From positions 3,104,501 through 3,168,500 of the forward strand of contig NZ_MDGR01000007.1 of NCBI RefSeq assembly GCF_002742335.1: a DNA stretch of 64,000 bases, in the 5' to 3' direction. A model generated the notes under the pieces. It ran no database searches, was not told where the DNA came from, and saw nothing but the letters and a program-made list of their open reading frames with translations. Positions 16,328 through 25,110 of the stretch are shown here, in pieces. Positions within the stretch are counted from its first letter, which is position 1, and each line of letters begins with the position of its first letter. A program made the translations under genes and the position numbers. Source of the DNA: Reichenbachiella sp. 5M10. GTDB lineage: Bacteria; Bacteroidota; Bacteroidia; Cytophagales; Cyclobacteriaceae.

Positions 16328-17200
16328 ATGAGACAGCTTAAGATCACACAATCCATCACTAACAGACGTGAGAGTCACACACTCGAAAAGTACTTTACGG
16401 AGGTTAGTAGTGTGCCAATGATTACTCCTGATGAGGAAGTAGAGTTAGCACAACGTATCAAACAGGGAGATGATCTAGCGTTAGAAAAATTGGTAAAAGC
16501 TAACTTGAGGTTTGTAGTATCTGTCGCCAAGCAGTACCAAAACAGAAGCTTGCCACTCAATGACTTGATCAACGAAGGAAACCTTGGACTCATCAAGGCT
16601 GCCAAGAAATTTGACGAAACCAAAGGTTTTAAGTTCATTTCATACGCCGTATGGTGGATTCGTCAGTCGATCATGCAAGCCCTAGCTGAGCAATCAAGAA
16701 TCGTCAGACTACCCATGAACAAATCTGGAGCGATCAATCAAATCAGAAGAGCCTACGCAGAACTCGAACAAAAATACGAGAGAGAACCTACCGAAGAAGA
16801 GTTAGCAGACATTTTGGAAATGAAGCCTAGTGAAGTTAGAAACACACTTGGCGCTGAAGTGAAGCAAATGTCTATGGATGCTCCTTTCGGAGAAGACGAA
16901 TCTGGATCGTTGCTCGATGTACTTGAAAACAAAACCACTGGACCTACAGATGGTCAAATGGTATTCAACGATTCGTTGAAAGTAGAAACAATACGTGCAC
17001 TATCTACTCTGACAGCTAGAGAAAGAGAAGTAGTCAAAATGAGCTTCGGCATTGGATCTGACAATCCATTTACACTCGAAGAAATCGGTGACATCATGGG
17101 GTTGACTAGAGAACGAGTCAGACAAATCAGAGAAAAGGCTCTTCAAAAACTAAGAGAACCAAACAAAAATCAAAGATTGAAAGAATTTTGTGCGACTTGA
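16328..17200 (+). CDS. rpoD: RNA polymerase primary sigma factor (RpoD/SigA)
   Basis: The 290-residue housekeeping sigma factor. Region 1.2 (about residues 15-50), region 2 with YAVWWIRQSIMQAL (core binding and -10 recognition, about 55-125), region 3 (about 135-205) and region 4 with the helix-turn-helix GLTRERVRQIREKALQKLR (about 255-275) are all present; region 1.1 is absent, as is normal for Bacteroidetes. MRQLKITQSITNRRESHTLE is the typical phylum N-terminus, so the ATG at 16328 is secure. The gene is monocistronic, between a consensus promoter and a hairpin terminator. Confidence 0.98.
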   Translation: MRQLKITQSITNRRESHTLEKYFTEVSSVPMITPDEEVELAQRIKQGDDLALEKLVKANLRFVVSVAKQYQNRSLPLNDLINEGNLGLIKAAKKFDETKGFKFISYAVWWIRQSIMQALAEQSRIVRLPMNKSGAINQIRRAYAELEQKYEREPTEEELADILEMKPSEVRNTLGAEVKQMSMDAPFGEDESGSLLDVLENKTTGPTDGQMVFNDSLKVETIRALSTLTAREREVVKMSFGIGSDNPFTLEEIGDIMGLTRERVRQIREKALQKLREPNKNQRLKEFCAT

Positions 17201-17227
17201 TCGATCGTACACATTCAAAAAAATCAA

Positions 17228-17254
17228 AACCTCAGTCGTGGCTGAGGTTTTTTT
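17228..17254 (+). terminator. Rho-independent terminator after rpoD
   Basis: Inverted repeat AACCTCAG / CTGAGGTT (17228-17235 and 17242-17249) with a six-base loop, followed by a run of seven T. A second T-rich run begins at 17260. Confidence 0.9.
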
Positions 17255-17385
17255 ATGTCCTTTTTTTTTTCGTACCTTCAGTTCAAGCAAAAACGCCTAC
17301 ACTTACATGTAATTATTACAAGAAATAATATAACAATACATCCCCTAAGTTGTTATTATTGCACGATCACCACAAACGAAGCATT

Positions 17386-19188
17386 ATGCCATTAACAGTC
17401 CTCACTGGTACACTGGGAAAAAAAAGAGCAGCGCACTTGCTAAGAAGAGCCTGTACAGGTGCTAGCATAGCACAAATTGATGAATTCTCAGGACTGACGG
17501 CTACCGAAGCATTCCAACGACTGGTTCAAGAAGACTTACCTACGCCCCTTCCTCCTATTGACCCAAAAACTGGAACAGAATGGATCACAACAGGCCCGAC
17601 AGACAATAATGGAGACAACCTATCCACTCTACTCAATGCTTGGATGATTGGACAAATGCTCGCCAGTGATGTAGACGATGCGCAAAAGCTATCATACTCT
17701 TTTCGGGAACGCATCGTGTTTTTTATGCATACACTCTTCACTACGAAACGAGAAAAAGTCAATAACACTCGATCGATATATTACCAAAACGCATTATTCA
17801 GGCATTATGCATTTGACACCAACGACATAGAAGTCCCTACTCCAAACCCTGACCCAGACTCTACTGAGATCCTCCCACCTACTGTCTATCCTGTCAATTT
17901 CAAGCACCTCACAAAAAAAATGAGTGTGGACAATGCGATGCTGAAATTCCTAGACGGCAATCTAAACGTAAAAGGCCGCCCAAATGAAAACTATGCAAGA
18001 GAGCTACTAGAACTATACACAATCGGGAGAGGACTAGAAGGCAACATTCCAGAAACCGACACACAAGGGGACTACATCTACTATACAGAAGAGGATGTAC
18101 AGGCTGCAGCTAAAGTACTCTCTGGATTTGACACAGACACCAAGGAAGACAGTGCTCCATTCACAAATATCGATATAGAAACTGGGCTTCCCCGTGGTGT
18201 GATTCGAGGAAGCAATATCGCCACCCAACATGATCAAAGCATCAAGACATTCAGCGCTCGCATGAACAATGCCACGGTGCAGGCAGACCCAGATTTGCTC
18301 ACTGGCAGCAGCCCCACCGAAGAAAGTGTACTCGACGAAATCAGTCAGTTGATAGATCTCATCTACAGCCAAGATGAAACTCCACGCAACATCTGCCGCA
18401 GACTCTACCGATTTTATGTCTATCACGAGGTGACTCCAGAGGTACAAGCAGATATGATCCAAGCCATGGCTGACGAGTTCATTGCTAGCGACTACAAACT
18501 CATCCCAGTGTTAGAGAAATTGTTCACCAGTCAAGAGTTCTACGATGGGGCAACAGATATCTCCGATGACATGTATGGCAGCATCATCAAATCACCTCTG
18601 GACGTTACACTGGGATTTACCAAAAACTTTGGCATCAACGTCCCAAACTCCCAGACTGAAACAGACAGCTTTTATGAGCTGACATTTTCGCTATTGAGCG
18701 AGATGTCTGGACAAGGAATGGACTATTACGAGCCATTTGAGGTAGCGGGCTACTCTGCCTATCATCAGTTTCCTCTGTACAACCGATCCTGGATCAGTCC
18801 AAACTACCTAACCAACCGATACAACTTTATTCGCAACAGAGTCGTACCAGGTGACCTACAAGACATTGGAGACATCAAACCAATCACATTCATCCAAGAC
18901 AACATCTCTAATGATACGGCTCGGATAGCCAAAGACCTGATCGTTGCATTGATTGAGTATTTCTTACCGATGAGTGCATACATCACTTTTGACGGCTCAG
19001 GAGAGAGCGAGATGACCGCCGAAAGGATGGCGTATTTCCTCGATGCACTCGTGGGGTCTATGGATGCAGACCCAGAAGCAGCGTGGACGACCAACTGGGA
19101 CAATGCCAGTGACCTTGAAAAAATTGACAACCAATTGGGCAACCTATTGAATGCCATACTTCAAACACCAGAATATCAACTGATGTAA
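17386..19188 (+). CDS. DUF1800 domain-containing protein
   Basis: A 600-residue member of the DUF1800 family, whose biochemical role is unknown. Family features visible are AAHLLRRACTGAS near the N-terminus, a RERIVFFMHTLFTT segment, NENYARELLELYTIG (about residue 205) and EEDVQAAAKVLSGF. DUF1800 genes are usually followed by a DUF1501 gene, as here, and the two are thought to act together on or outside the cell surface. No clear signal peptide is seen from the ATG at 17386; an upstream TTG at 17350 does not supply one. Eleven bases separate it from the DUF1501 gene. Confidence 0.88.
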   Translation: MPLTVLTGTLGKKRAAHLLRRACTGASIAQIDEFSGLTATEAFQRLVQEDLPTPLPPIDPKTGTEWITTGPTDNNGDNLSTLLNAWMIGQMLASDVDDAQKLSYSFRERIVFFMHTLFTTKREKVNNTRSIYYQNALFRHYAFDTNDIEVPTPNPDPDSTEILPPTVYPVNFKHLTKKMSVDNAMLKFLDGNLNVKGRPNENYARELLELYTIGRGLEGNIPETDTQGDYIYYTEEDVQAAAKVLSGFDTDTKEDSAPFTNIDIETGLPRGVIRGSNIATQHDQSIKTFSARMNNATVQADPDLLTGSSPTEESVLDEISQLIDLIYSQDETPRNICRRLYRFYVYHEVTPEVQADMIQAMADEFIASDYKLIPVLEKLFTSQEFYDGATDISDDMYGSIIKSPLDVTLGFTKNFGINVPNSQTETDSFYELTFSLLSEMSGQGMDYYEPFEVAGYSAYHQFPLYNRSWISPNYLTNRYNFIRNRVVPGDLQDIGDIKPITFIQDNISNDTARIAKDLIVALIEYFLPMSAYITFDGSGESEMTAERMAYFLDALVGSMDADPEAAWTTNWDNASDLEKIDNQLGNLLNAILQTPEYQLM

Positions 19189-19199
19189 ACCCCAAAACA

Positions 19200-20891
19200 A
19201 TGAAAAGAAGAAAGTTTTTAAAGAATTTAGGGTTTGCAGCAGGGGCACCGATTGCCTTTCAAGGCATTCCGATTCAAGTTCTAGCAGGACAGCAGCGATT
19301 TCAAAAACTCGCTGCTCAAAGTTCCAATGACAATGTGCTCATCATGTTACAAATGCACGGTGGAAATGACGGTCTAAATACAGTCATCCCCATCGAGAAT
19401 TACAGCCAATATTACAGCCGCCGTCCCAACATCGCCATTCCTTACAAATCTGGCAATCGAACTCTCATTCCACTGGACAGTACAGTACCATCTGCAGATC
19501 AAGTAGGGCTACACCCTGACATGGAACACTTCAAGGACCTCTATGACAAAGGAAAAGCAGCCGTTTTTCAAGGAGTTTCTTATGAAAACAACAATGGGTC
19601 ACACTTCAGAGGTCGTGACATTCAACTCATGGGAGGAGGCTCTGACGATTATTTCTCCTCAGGGTGGATCGGACGCTATCTCAACCATGAATATGCACCC
19701 GCCTCGTACCCAGAAGAATTTCCAAATGGAGAAATGCCCGATCCTTTGGCTCTTGAAATTGGCAATGACGTCTCCCTACTCTTTCATCAGGAGGGAAACA
19801 TCCCTACCTCGATTTCCTTACCAGGCAATCCACAGGGATTCGCCGATCTAGTCGAAAACCTAGAAGGGTACACCGATGAGGGGCTGGACCCGAGAGGAAC
19901 CCCACCAGAATTTTTGAACCCGAGTCGCTACGGCAAAGAGATGGACTGGTTGCTCAGCCTAGAAGACAAATCGGAGACCTACATCAAACGTCTCGCAGAA
20001 ATCTACCAACCAACCAAAGAAAGCTCAGTCAGCTACCCCGAAAAATACCCCTTTGGTGATTCAAAAAACAGACTAAGTGATCAACTTAGACTCATCGCAC
20101 GGTTGCTCAGCGGCGGCATCAAAACCAAAGTATTCCTGGTCAAAATCGGTGGATTCGACACACATGCCGAACAAACAACCTCCTACGACCCGACACTTGG
20201 GCTGCACTCCGCCTTGCTCTATCACATCAGTTCGGCCATGAGTGCTTTTGATGCCGACTTGAGAAGCCGCGGCTTGTCCGAGCGAGTACTGACTGTAACC
20301 ATGTCGGAGTTTGGCCGACGCATTGCATCCAATGGGTCTTATGGCACAGACCATGGCACTGGAGGCCCTGTCATGATGTTTGGTGCAGGAGTCAATGCAG
20401 GCATCTACGGAACCAACCCCGACCTGAGTAAAAACAACGTTGACATGCAATTCGATTACCGTCAGTTGTACGCCAACTTACTCCATGAATGGATGGGAGT
20501 AGACCAGTCAGTCATTCAAAACGATATTTTCTATGGTGATTTCATCAGTGGCCCAAGTCATGCTGGCGGCAACTACGAACCGCTTGACTTGATCAAAGAG
20601 GTAATCACCAGCACCGACAGTTATGTCAAAAGTAAATTCCAAATCGAGTCCATCTATCCAAACCCTGCCACCAACTACGTGCAAGCAAGTGTCATGGTCA
20701 ATGATCATCAAGTAGTCACTTTTGAACTCATCGACTCGACAGGTCGTGTAGTGAGTGCTACCCGACGCGATATTGCGCCAGGCAAACACACTGTATCTTT
20801 CCAATTGAAAGACATGCTACCTGGATTCTATTTTATCAAAGCCAAATCACCAAAACTCAATGATACGAAACGCCTTCTTGTTCGCAAGTAA
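19200..20891 (+). CDS. DUF1501 domain-containing protein with T9SS type A sorting domain
   Basis: A 563-residue exported protein. The N-terminus RRKFLKNLGFAAGAPIAF is a twin-arginine-like signal. The DUF1501 core (about residues 40-455), a sulfatase/alkaline-phosphatase-like fold, contains QMHGGNDGLNTVIP, NNNGSHFRGRDIQLMG, GGFDTHAEQ and MSEFGRRIASNGSYGTDHG. The last ~80 residues form a type IX secretion C-terminal sorting domain: IYPNPATNYV start, PGKHTVSF and LLVRK end. So the protein is expected to cross the outer membrane and be surface-anchored or released. Its 3' end overlaps the next gene by 32 bases. Confidence 0.9.
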   Translation: MKRRKFLKNLGFAAGAPIAFQGIPIQVLAGQQRFQKLAAQSSNDNVLIMLQMHGGNDGLNTVIPIENYSQYYSRRPNIAIPYKSGNRTLIPLDSTVPSADQVGLHPDMEHFKDLYDKGKAAVFQGVSYENNNGSHFRGRDIQLMGGGSDDYFSSGWIGRYLNHEYAPASYPEEFPNGEMPDPLALEIGNDVSLLFHQEGNIPTSISLPGNPQGFADLVENLEGYTDEGLDPRGTPPEFLNPSRYGKEMDWLLSLEDKSETYIKRLAEIYQPTKESSVSYPEKYPFGDSKNRLSDQLRLIARLLSGGIKTKVFLVKIGGFDTHAEQTTSYDPTLGLHSALLYHISSAMSAFDADLRSRGLSERVLTVTMSEFGRRIASNGSYGTDHGTGGPVMMFGAGVNAGIYGTNPDLSKNNVDMQFDYRQLYANLLHEWMGVDQSVIQNDIFYGDFISGPSHAGGNYEPLDLIKEVITSTDSYVKSKFQIESIYPNPATNYVQASVMVNDHQVVTFELIDSTGRVVSATRRDIAPGKHTVSFQLKDMLPGFYFIKAKSPKLNDTKRLLVRK

Positions 20892-21741
20892 AATCAGTCT
20901 CATCACCGTACTACTACTCTCCTGTCAATCACTGATCGCGCAGAGAAATATGAAGCCAAGACTCCCTGGATCTGAATACCAAAACTTCCTCAAAACCCAA
21001 TGGTGGCTTGGTCTCAAAGCAGGCATGAACTATACCCAACCCAACCCTCAATCACGCTACTCCTCAATCGTACCCATCAACTACGACGCAGATCTGTTGG
21101 AAAAAACCTATGAAAGCCTCAGTCAACCAGGCGTGATGATCGGACTAGATTTATCCTTCTATCACAAGGGGTTTTCTGTGGCCTTGACTCCAGTCTTCAA
21201 ACAAATAGGCTATGACTATCAGAGTGACTTAGAATGGACTGGCGATACAGCAGAGGAAACTTTCCTTACAACCTACAAAGTCAATCAGATCGCAAGCTTC
21301 ATCGAAATCCCGCTTTCGCTGCGCTACGAACTCCTCAAACAAGGAAAACTAAGACCTTACATTATGGCTGGGATTCAATATTCATTTGCGATTGGTGCAC
21401 AAAAAGAGACACAAATCACACACACGGACTACATCACAGGGACAGCACAATCCTATGACGGTGGCACAGTATCCATCGACACAAAAGACGACTTTCAAAA
21501 CTACTACGGTGCTTTAGGGGGTATTGGCTTTGGTTGGGATGTAGGTAATATTCGTACTGTCCTAGAAGTCGCCTACTCTTATGGGCTCAGTTCGATCACA
21601 GACACCAACCAACGCTACAACGACAATGAACTGGTCACACTCGGAGAAATCAACGACGAAACCAAAATCAACGGTATCAACGCTTCATTGAGTGTCATAT
21701 TCCCATTGAGATACATTGACAACACCTTCTCTTCTCGATAA
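20860..21741 (+). CDS. Outer-membrane beta-barrel protein (PorT-like)
   Basis: A 293-residue protein with a signal peptide (about residues 1-28, ending LIAQ) and a run of alternating aromatic and polar residues typical of eight-stranded outer-membrane barrels of the PorT/OMP_b-brl family: WWLGLKAGMNY, GVMIGLDLSFYHKGFSVALTPVF, IEIPLSLRYELL, RPYIMAGIQYSFAIG. A LLLSC in the signal region could be read as a weak lipobox. The start overlaps the DUF1501 gene by 32 bases in another frame; the signal peptide supports it. It is probably co-expressed with the DUF1800/DUF1501 pair and the downstream lipoprotein; its function is unknown. Confidence 0.8.
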   Translation: MIRNAFLFASKISLITVLLLSCQSLIAQRNMKPRLPGSEYQNFLKTQWWLGLKAGMNYTQPNPQSRYSSIVPINYDADLLEKTYESLSQPGVMIGLDLSFYHKGFSVALTPVFKQIGYDYQSDLEWTGDTAEETFLTTYKVNQIASFIEIPLSLRYELLKQGKLRPYIMAGIQYSFAIGAQKETQITHTDYITGTAQSYDGGTVSIDTKDDFQNYYGALGGIGFGWDVGNIRTVLEVAYSYGLSSITDTNQRYNDNELVTLGEINDETKINGINASLSVIFPLRYIDNTFSSR

Positions 21742-21745
21742 ACAC

Positions 21746-22942
21746 ATGAAAAACTTAATCTATATACTGAGTCTAGTACTCATACTTACCGGGTGCAAAG
21801 ACGACGACATTGATCCTTCTACATCCTTCACCAAAATCTACGACAGCTTCAGAAGTGACCAAAGCTATTACCCAATAGATCTGGTCGAAACCGAAACGGG
21901 CTTTCTGGTGTTGACTCGTCAATCCTTAAACAATTCTACTGACATTCGCGATTACTCTGGCGTACAGATAGTCGAACTCGATGAGACGGGAGCATTTTTG
22001 GACGAGCTATCATTCAATGTGGACGAATACAACTCTCCTATAGATGGTTTCATCACCATCGGTACGACTCACTACTTTGTCATGATGGACAACAACCAGC
22101 GAGCACAACTTGTGAGTATAGAAAACAGTCTAGGCTCACTCAACATCACTCCACTATCCAATGGACTGACATGGCCTCTCGCCCTCTCTCTCAACTCCAA
22201 CGACCAGCTCATCCTGCTGAGCTTTGACGGTTCAGATAATACTATCATCAGTCTTGTCAATCCAGATGGTACTGCGGCCCAAAATGCGGCCTATTCGATT
22301 GGGACCAACCTGGATATTGCAGCCGTTATTTTCAATCATTTCTCTGACCCAGAACGCTACAGTCTACCCTTCTTTTGTGGGCAAATAGATGACAACACGT
22401 ACTATTTCAACGGCATCTATGACCATACTCTTTCCCTTGTATTTACAGCATTCGGTTCGGACCCAACGGGTGTATCTCAAGGGCAAGGCACTAACGGTGG
22501 GCTCACAGCTCTCATGCCGCTAAGCAATGGAAACTTCTCCATCTTTGGTTACCAGTACAACGACAACTTCATTCAGGCTAACCAAGCGATTCCCACGCAG
22601 GAAATCACATCTAGTATTGACTTCATGAAGGTTCCCTTTTCCGAGTACAAGTCCAGAACTCCTGCGTGCATCATCCCATATGAGCTAGAGGACATCACCT
22701 ACTCGATTATTGCTGCGGAAACACAATCCCGCCAAATTGCCCTCAATGTATTCGACACGAATAGTTCAGAATCTGTGGGTGTCCTTAGGATAGGCAACAT
22801 CAACCCATACACACTGTCTTCTATCAAAGTAGACGAAGAAAACAACTTGCTTGTCTTAGGTACAACACTCGTATCAGGGAGATTTCCACGTATGTTTTTC
22901 AAGAAAATCTCTCTGAAAGAAATGGAAGACTTGATCCAATAG
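21746..22942 (+). CDS. Hypothetical lipoprotein
   Basis: A 398-residue secreted protein. The N-terminus has a lipoprotein signal with lipobox LTGC at about residues 13-16, so it should be lipid-anchored after export. The rest resembles a beta-propeller-like succession of short strands with no motif I recognise. It follows the barrel gene by four bases and is the fourth gene of the DUF1800/DUF1501 operon. The ATG at 21746 places the lipobox correctly; the longer open frame begins inside the preceding gene. Confidence 0.75.
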   Translation: MKNLIYILSLVLILTGCKDDDIDPSTSFTKIYDSFRSDQSYYPIDLVETETGFLVLTRQSLNNSTDIRDYSGVQIVELDETGAFLDELSFNVDEYNSPIDGFITIGTTHYFVMMDNNQRAQLVSIENSLGSLNITPLSNGLTWPLALSLNSNDQLILLSFDGSDNTIISLVNPDGTAAQNAAYSIGTNLDIAAVIFNHFSDPERYSLPFFCGQIDDNTYYFNGIYDHTLSLVFTAFGSDPTGVSQGQGTNGGLTALMPLSNGNFSIFGYQYNDNFIQANQAIPTQEITSSIDFMKVPFSEYKSRTPACIIPYELEDITYSIIAAETQSRQIALNVFDTNSSESVGVLRIGNINPYTLSSIKVDEENNLLVLGTTLVSGRFPRMFFKKISLKEMEDLIQ

Positions 22943-22963
22943 TCTGCGACATCCTCGAATTTT

Positions 22964-23007
22964 AATCCCCCGTACTTGGTCTCTTTGGGGTTCAAGCGTG
23001 GGGGATT
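22964..23007 (+). terminator. Hairpin terminator after the lipoprotein gene
   Basis: Arms AATCCCCCGTACTTG (22964-22978) and CAAGCGTGGGGGATT (22993-23007) pair over 15 positions with two G-T wobbles and one mismatch, followed by a TTGTTATT tract. It separates the lipoprotein gene from the SDR gene. Confidence 0.6.
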
Positions 23008-23022
23008 TGTTATTCTTGTAGT

Positions 23023-23805
23023 ATGAAAAACATCAGCATATTGGGGTGCGGATGGCTGGGACTACCTCTTGCTCGCCATTTTATCAAAAAAGGATATCAG
23101 GTCAAAGGCAGTACTACAACGCCAACGAAAATGAATGTACTATCCGACCTAGGAATCCTTCCCTATTTGCTCGCAAGAGAAAGTGTAGAAGCGAACCTTG
23201 GTGATTTCTTTGATACAGACCTCCTCATCCTCAATACCCCTCCCCGCAACACCTCCGAAGACCCAAGCTCCCATCACAGATTCATAAGCTCCATCGTGTC
23301 TCAAATACAACCCAACCACACCAAAACCATCTACACCAGCTCTACAGCCGTCTACCCTAGCCTAAACAGAGACGTCTCCGAGTCCGATGCAGTCTCGTCT
23401 AGCAGGAGTCGTGGAGGAGTCAAACTCCTCGAAATCGAAGACCTCATCGCACAAAACAACAACACGACCATCTTGCGTTTCGGGGGGCTATATGGCCCTG
23501 GGAGACATCCGGGAAGATTCCTCTCGGGCAAAACTGTACACGGCAAAAACAACCCCGTCAATATGATCCACCTCGACGACTGTATAGGTGTAATCCAAAG
23601 CATCATCGACTGCCAACTCTGGAACGAACGCTTCAACGCCTGCTCCCCCCAACACCCTACCAAAGAAACGTTTTACACACAAGCCTGCAGGGAACTTGAT
23701 CTACCAGCCCCCCTATTCACTGACAAGCCTACAGACTACAAACGCATCGACTCTAGCAAACTACTCCAAGCCACGAGCTACGTATTCCAACATGGGTTGC
23801 AATAG
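23023..23805 (+). CDS. NAD(P)-dependent epimerase/dehydratase-like SDR (YeeZ-like)
   Basis: A 260-residue atypical extended short-chain dehydrogenase. The N-terminal GCGWLGLPLARHF dinucleotide-binding motif (residues about 7-20) and an NxPP segment (LNTPPRN) resemble the YeeZ group of NAD(P)-binding proteins, whose substrate is unknown; STAVYPSLN supplies the Ser, and the usual YxxxK is not clear. The gene begins right after the terminator and is the first of a run of plus-strand enzymes. Confidence 0.82.
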   Translation: MKNISILGCGWLGLPLARHFIKKGYQVKGSTTTPTKMNVLSDLGILPYLLARESVEANLGDFFDTDLLILNTPPRNTSEDPSSHHRFISSIVSQIQPNHTKTIYTSSTAVYPSLNRDVSESDAVSSSRSRGGVKLLEIEDLIAQNNNTTILRFGGLYGPGRHPGRFLSGKTVHGKNNPVNMIHLDDCIGVIQSIIDCQLWNERFNACSPQHPTKETFYTQACRELDLPAPLFTDKPTDYKRIDSSKLLQATSYVFQHGLQ

Positions 23806-23846
23806 AAATTCTTGTAGCTTTGAGCCACCACTAGTCCACTATCCAC

Positions 23847-24389
23847 ATGGCCAACAAATCCATACCTCAAATAGAACGTGTACTCCTCTACTACACCCAA
23901 GCCTTGGGGCACGACTACAACGCCTACCGCAATCACGTCTACCGCATCTACCACTTGACTCTACTGCTCTGTCCCTCGGAACTCAACAAAGCCCAAGAAG
24001 AAGCACTTGCTATCGCAGCGGTCTTTCACGATTTGGGGATTTGGACGCATCACAGCATGGATTATCTATCCCCGAGTGCAGAATCTGCCGTGAGGCATCT
24101 AGAAGAAACTGGACGTACTCACCTCTCTGATCTCTGTCGTCAACTCATTATCCATCACCACAAGATTTCTCCATACCAAGGGGATCATTCGGATTTGACA
24201 GAAGCCTTTCGACAAGCGGACTTTATGGATTTGACCTTTGGGGTGACCCGCCACGGCTTACCCATCTCTCGATACCAACACCTCAAAGAATCCTTCCCAT
24301 TTTTAGGTTTTCAGAAACTCATTGCAAAAAAAATATTACGCCATGCATTCCGTCATCCCATGCATCCATTTCCCATGTTGAAGCGCTAA
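23847..24389 (+). CDS. HD-domain hydrolase
   Basis: A 180-residue protein of the HD metal-dependent phosphohydrolase superfamily. Metal ligands are seen as H in YRNHVYRIYHL, HD in AAVFHDLGIWTHH, and later H and D residues in IIHHHK and QADFMDL. Substrate is unknown; small HD proteins of this type often act on nucleotides. It follows the SDR gene by about 40 bases. Confidence 0.8.
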   Translation: MANKSIPQIERVLLYYTQALGHDYNAYRNHVYRIYHLTLLLCPSELNKAQEEALAIAAVFHDLGIWTHHSMDYLSPSAESAVRHLEETGRTHLSDLCRQLIIHHHKISPYQGDHSDLTEAFRQADFMDLTFGVTRHGLPISRYQHLKESFPFLGFQKLIAKKILRHAFRHPMHPFPMLKR

Positions 24390-24419
24390 ATTTGAACTTC
24401 ATCATTCACCCTAAATTAT

Positions 24420-25103
24420 ATGCCCCTAAAAACCATCGCTTTTGATGCCGACGATACCCTCTGGCACAACGAAGGCCTATTTCGTGAGGCGGAGAGCGAA
24501 TTTTGTCAACTGCTGGAAGACTACATGCCCCAACACAGCAGTGTCAAAGAACTCTATCGCATCGAACTCCAAAACATGAGCCTCTACGGCTATGGGATCA
24601 AAGGATTCATGCTGTCAATGATCGAGAGTGCCATCGAGATCTCTGCACGCACAGTCAATGTCACTGATATCGAACAAATCCTACGGATCGGTAAAGAACT
24701 CTTGCAAAAACCTGTCGTACTCCTCGACAATGTAGAGCCTGTACTCTCTTCTCTTCATGAGAAATATCGGCTCGTATTGGTGACCAAAGGAGACCTACTA
24801 GACCAACAGCGCAAACTCCAACAATCTGGTCTTGAGAAGTACTTTCATCACATAGAAATCGTGTCAGAGAAAAAAGAAGAAGATTATCAGCGTGTAATGG
24901 GGCATTTGGACCTCAACCCAACCGAATTTGCGATGATTGGCAATTCGCTCAAATCAGACATTCTACCCGTCTTGAACCTCGGAGGGCATGCCTTCCATAT
25001 CCCCTACCATATCACTTGGGAACACGAAAAGGTAGACCGAAAAATCGAACATCCCCAACTGATCCAACTGTCCCAAATCAGCGAACTATCACAATACTTA
25101 TAG
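24420..25103 (+). CDS. HAD-superfamily hydrolase
   Basis: A 227-residue haloacid-dehalogenase-type phosphatase. Motif I is FDADDTLWHN with the nucleophilic Asp at about residue 9; motif II is LVTKGD; motif III Lys probably lies in VSEKKEEDY; motif IV is MIGNSLKSDILP. A helical cap domain (about 18-90) places it in subfamily I. The substrate cannot be told from sequence. It precedes the helicase gene by seven bases, so the two are likely co-transcribed. Confidence 0.88.
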   Translation: MPLKTIAFDADDTLWHNEGLFREAESEFCQLLEDYMPQHSSVKELYRIELQNMSLYGYGIKGFMLSMIESAIEISARTVNVTDIEQILRIGKELLQKPVVLLDNVEPVLSSLHEKYRLVLVTKGDLLDQQRKLQQSGLEKYFHHIEIVSEKKEEDYQRVMGHLDLNPTEFAMIGNSLKSDILPVLNLGGHAFHIPYHITWEHEKVDRKIEHPQLIQLSQISELSQYL

Positions 25104-25110
25104 CCCTACC

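Noticed and set aside
18034-18462. Long antisense open frames across the DUF1800, helicase and glycosidase genes
   Set aside because: They lie wholly inside well-supported genes on the other strand and have no recognisable domain or sensible N-terminus.
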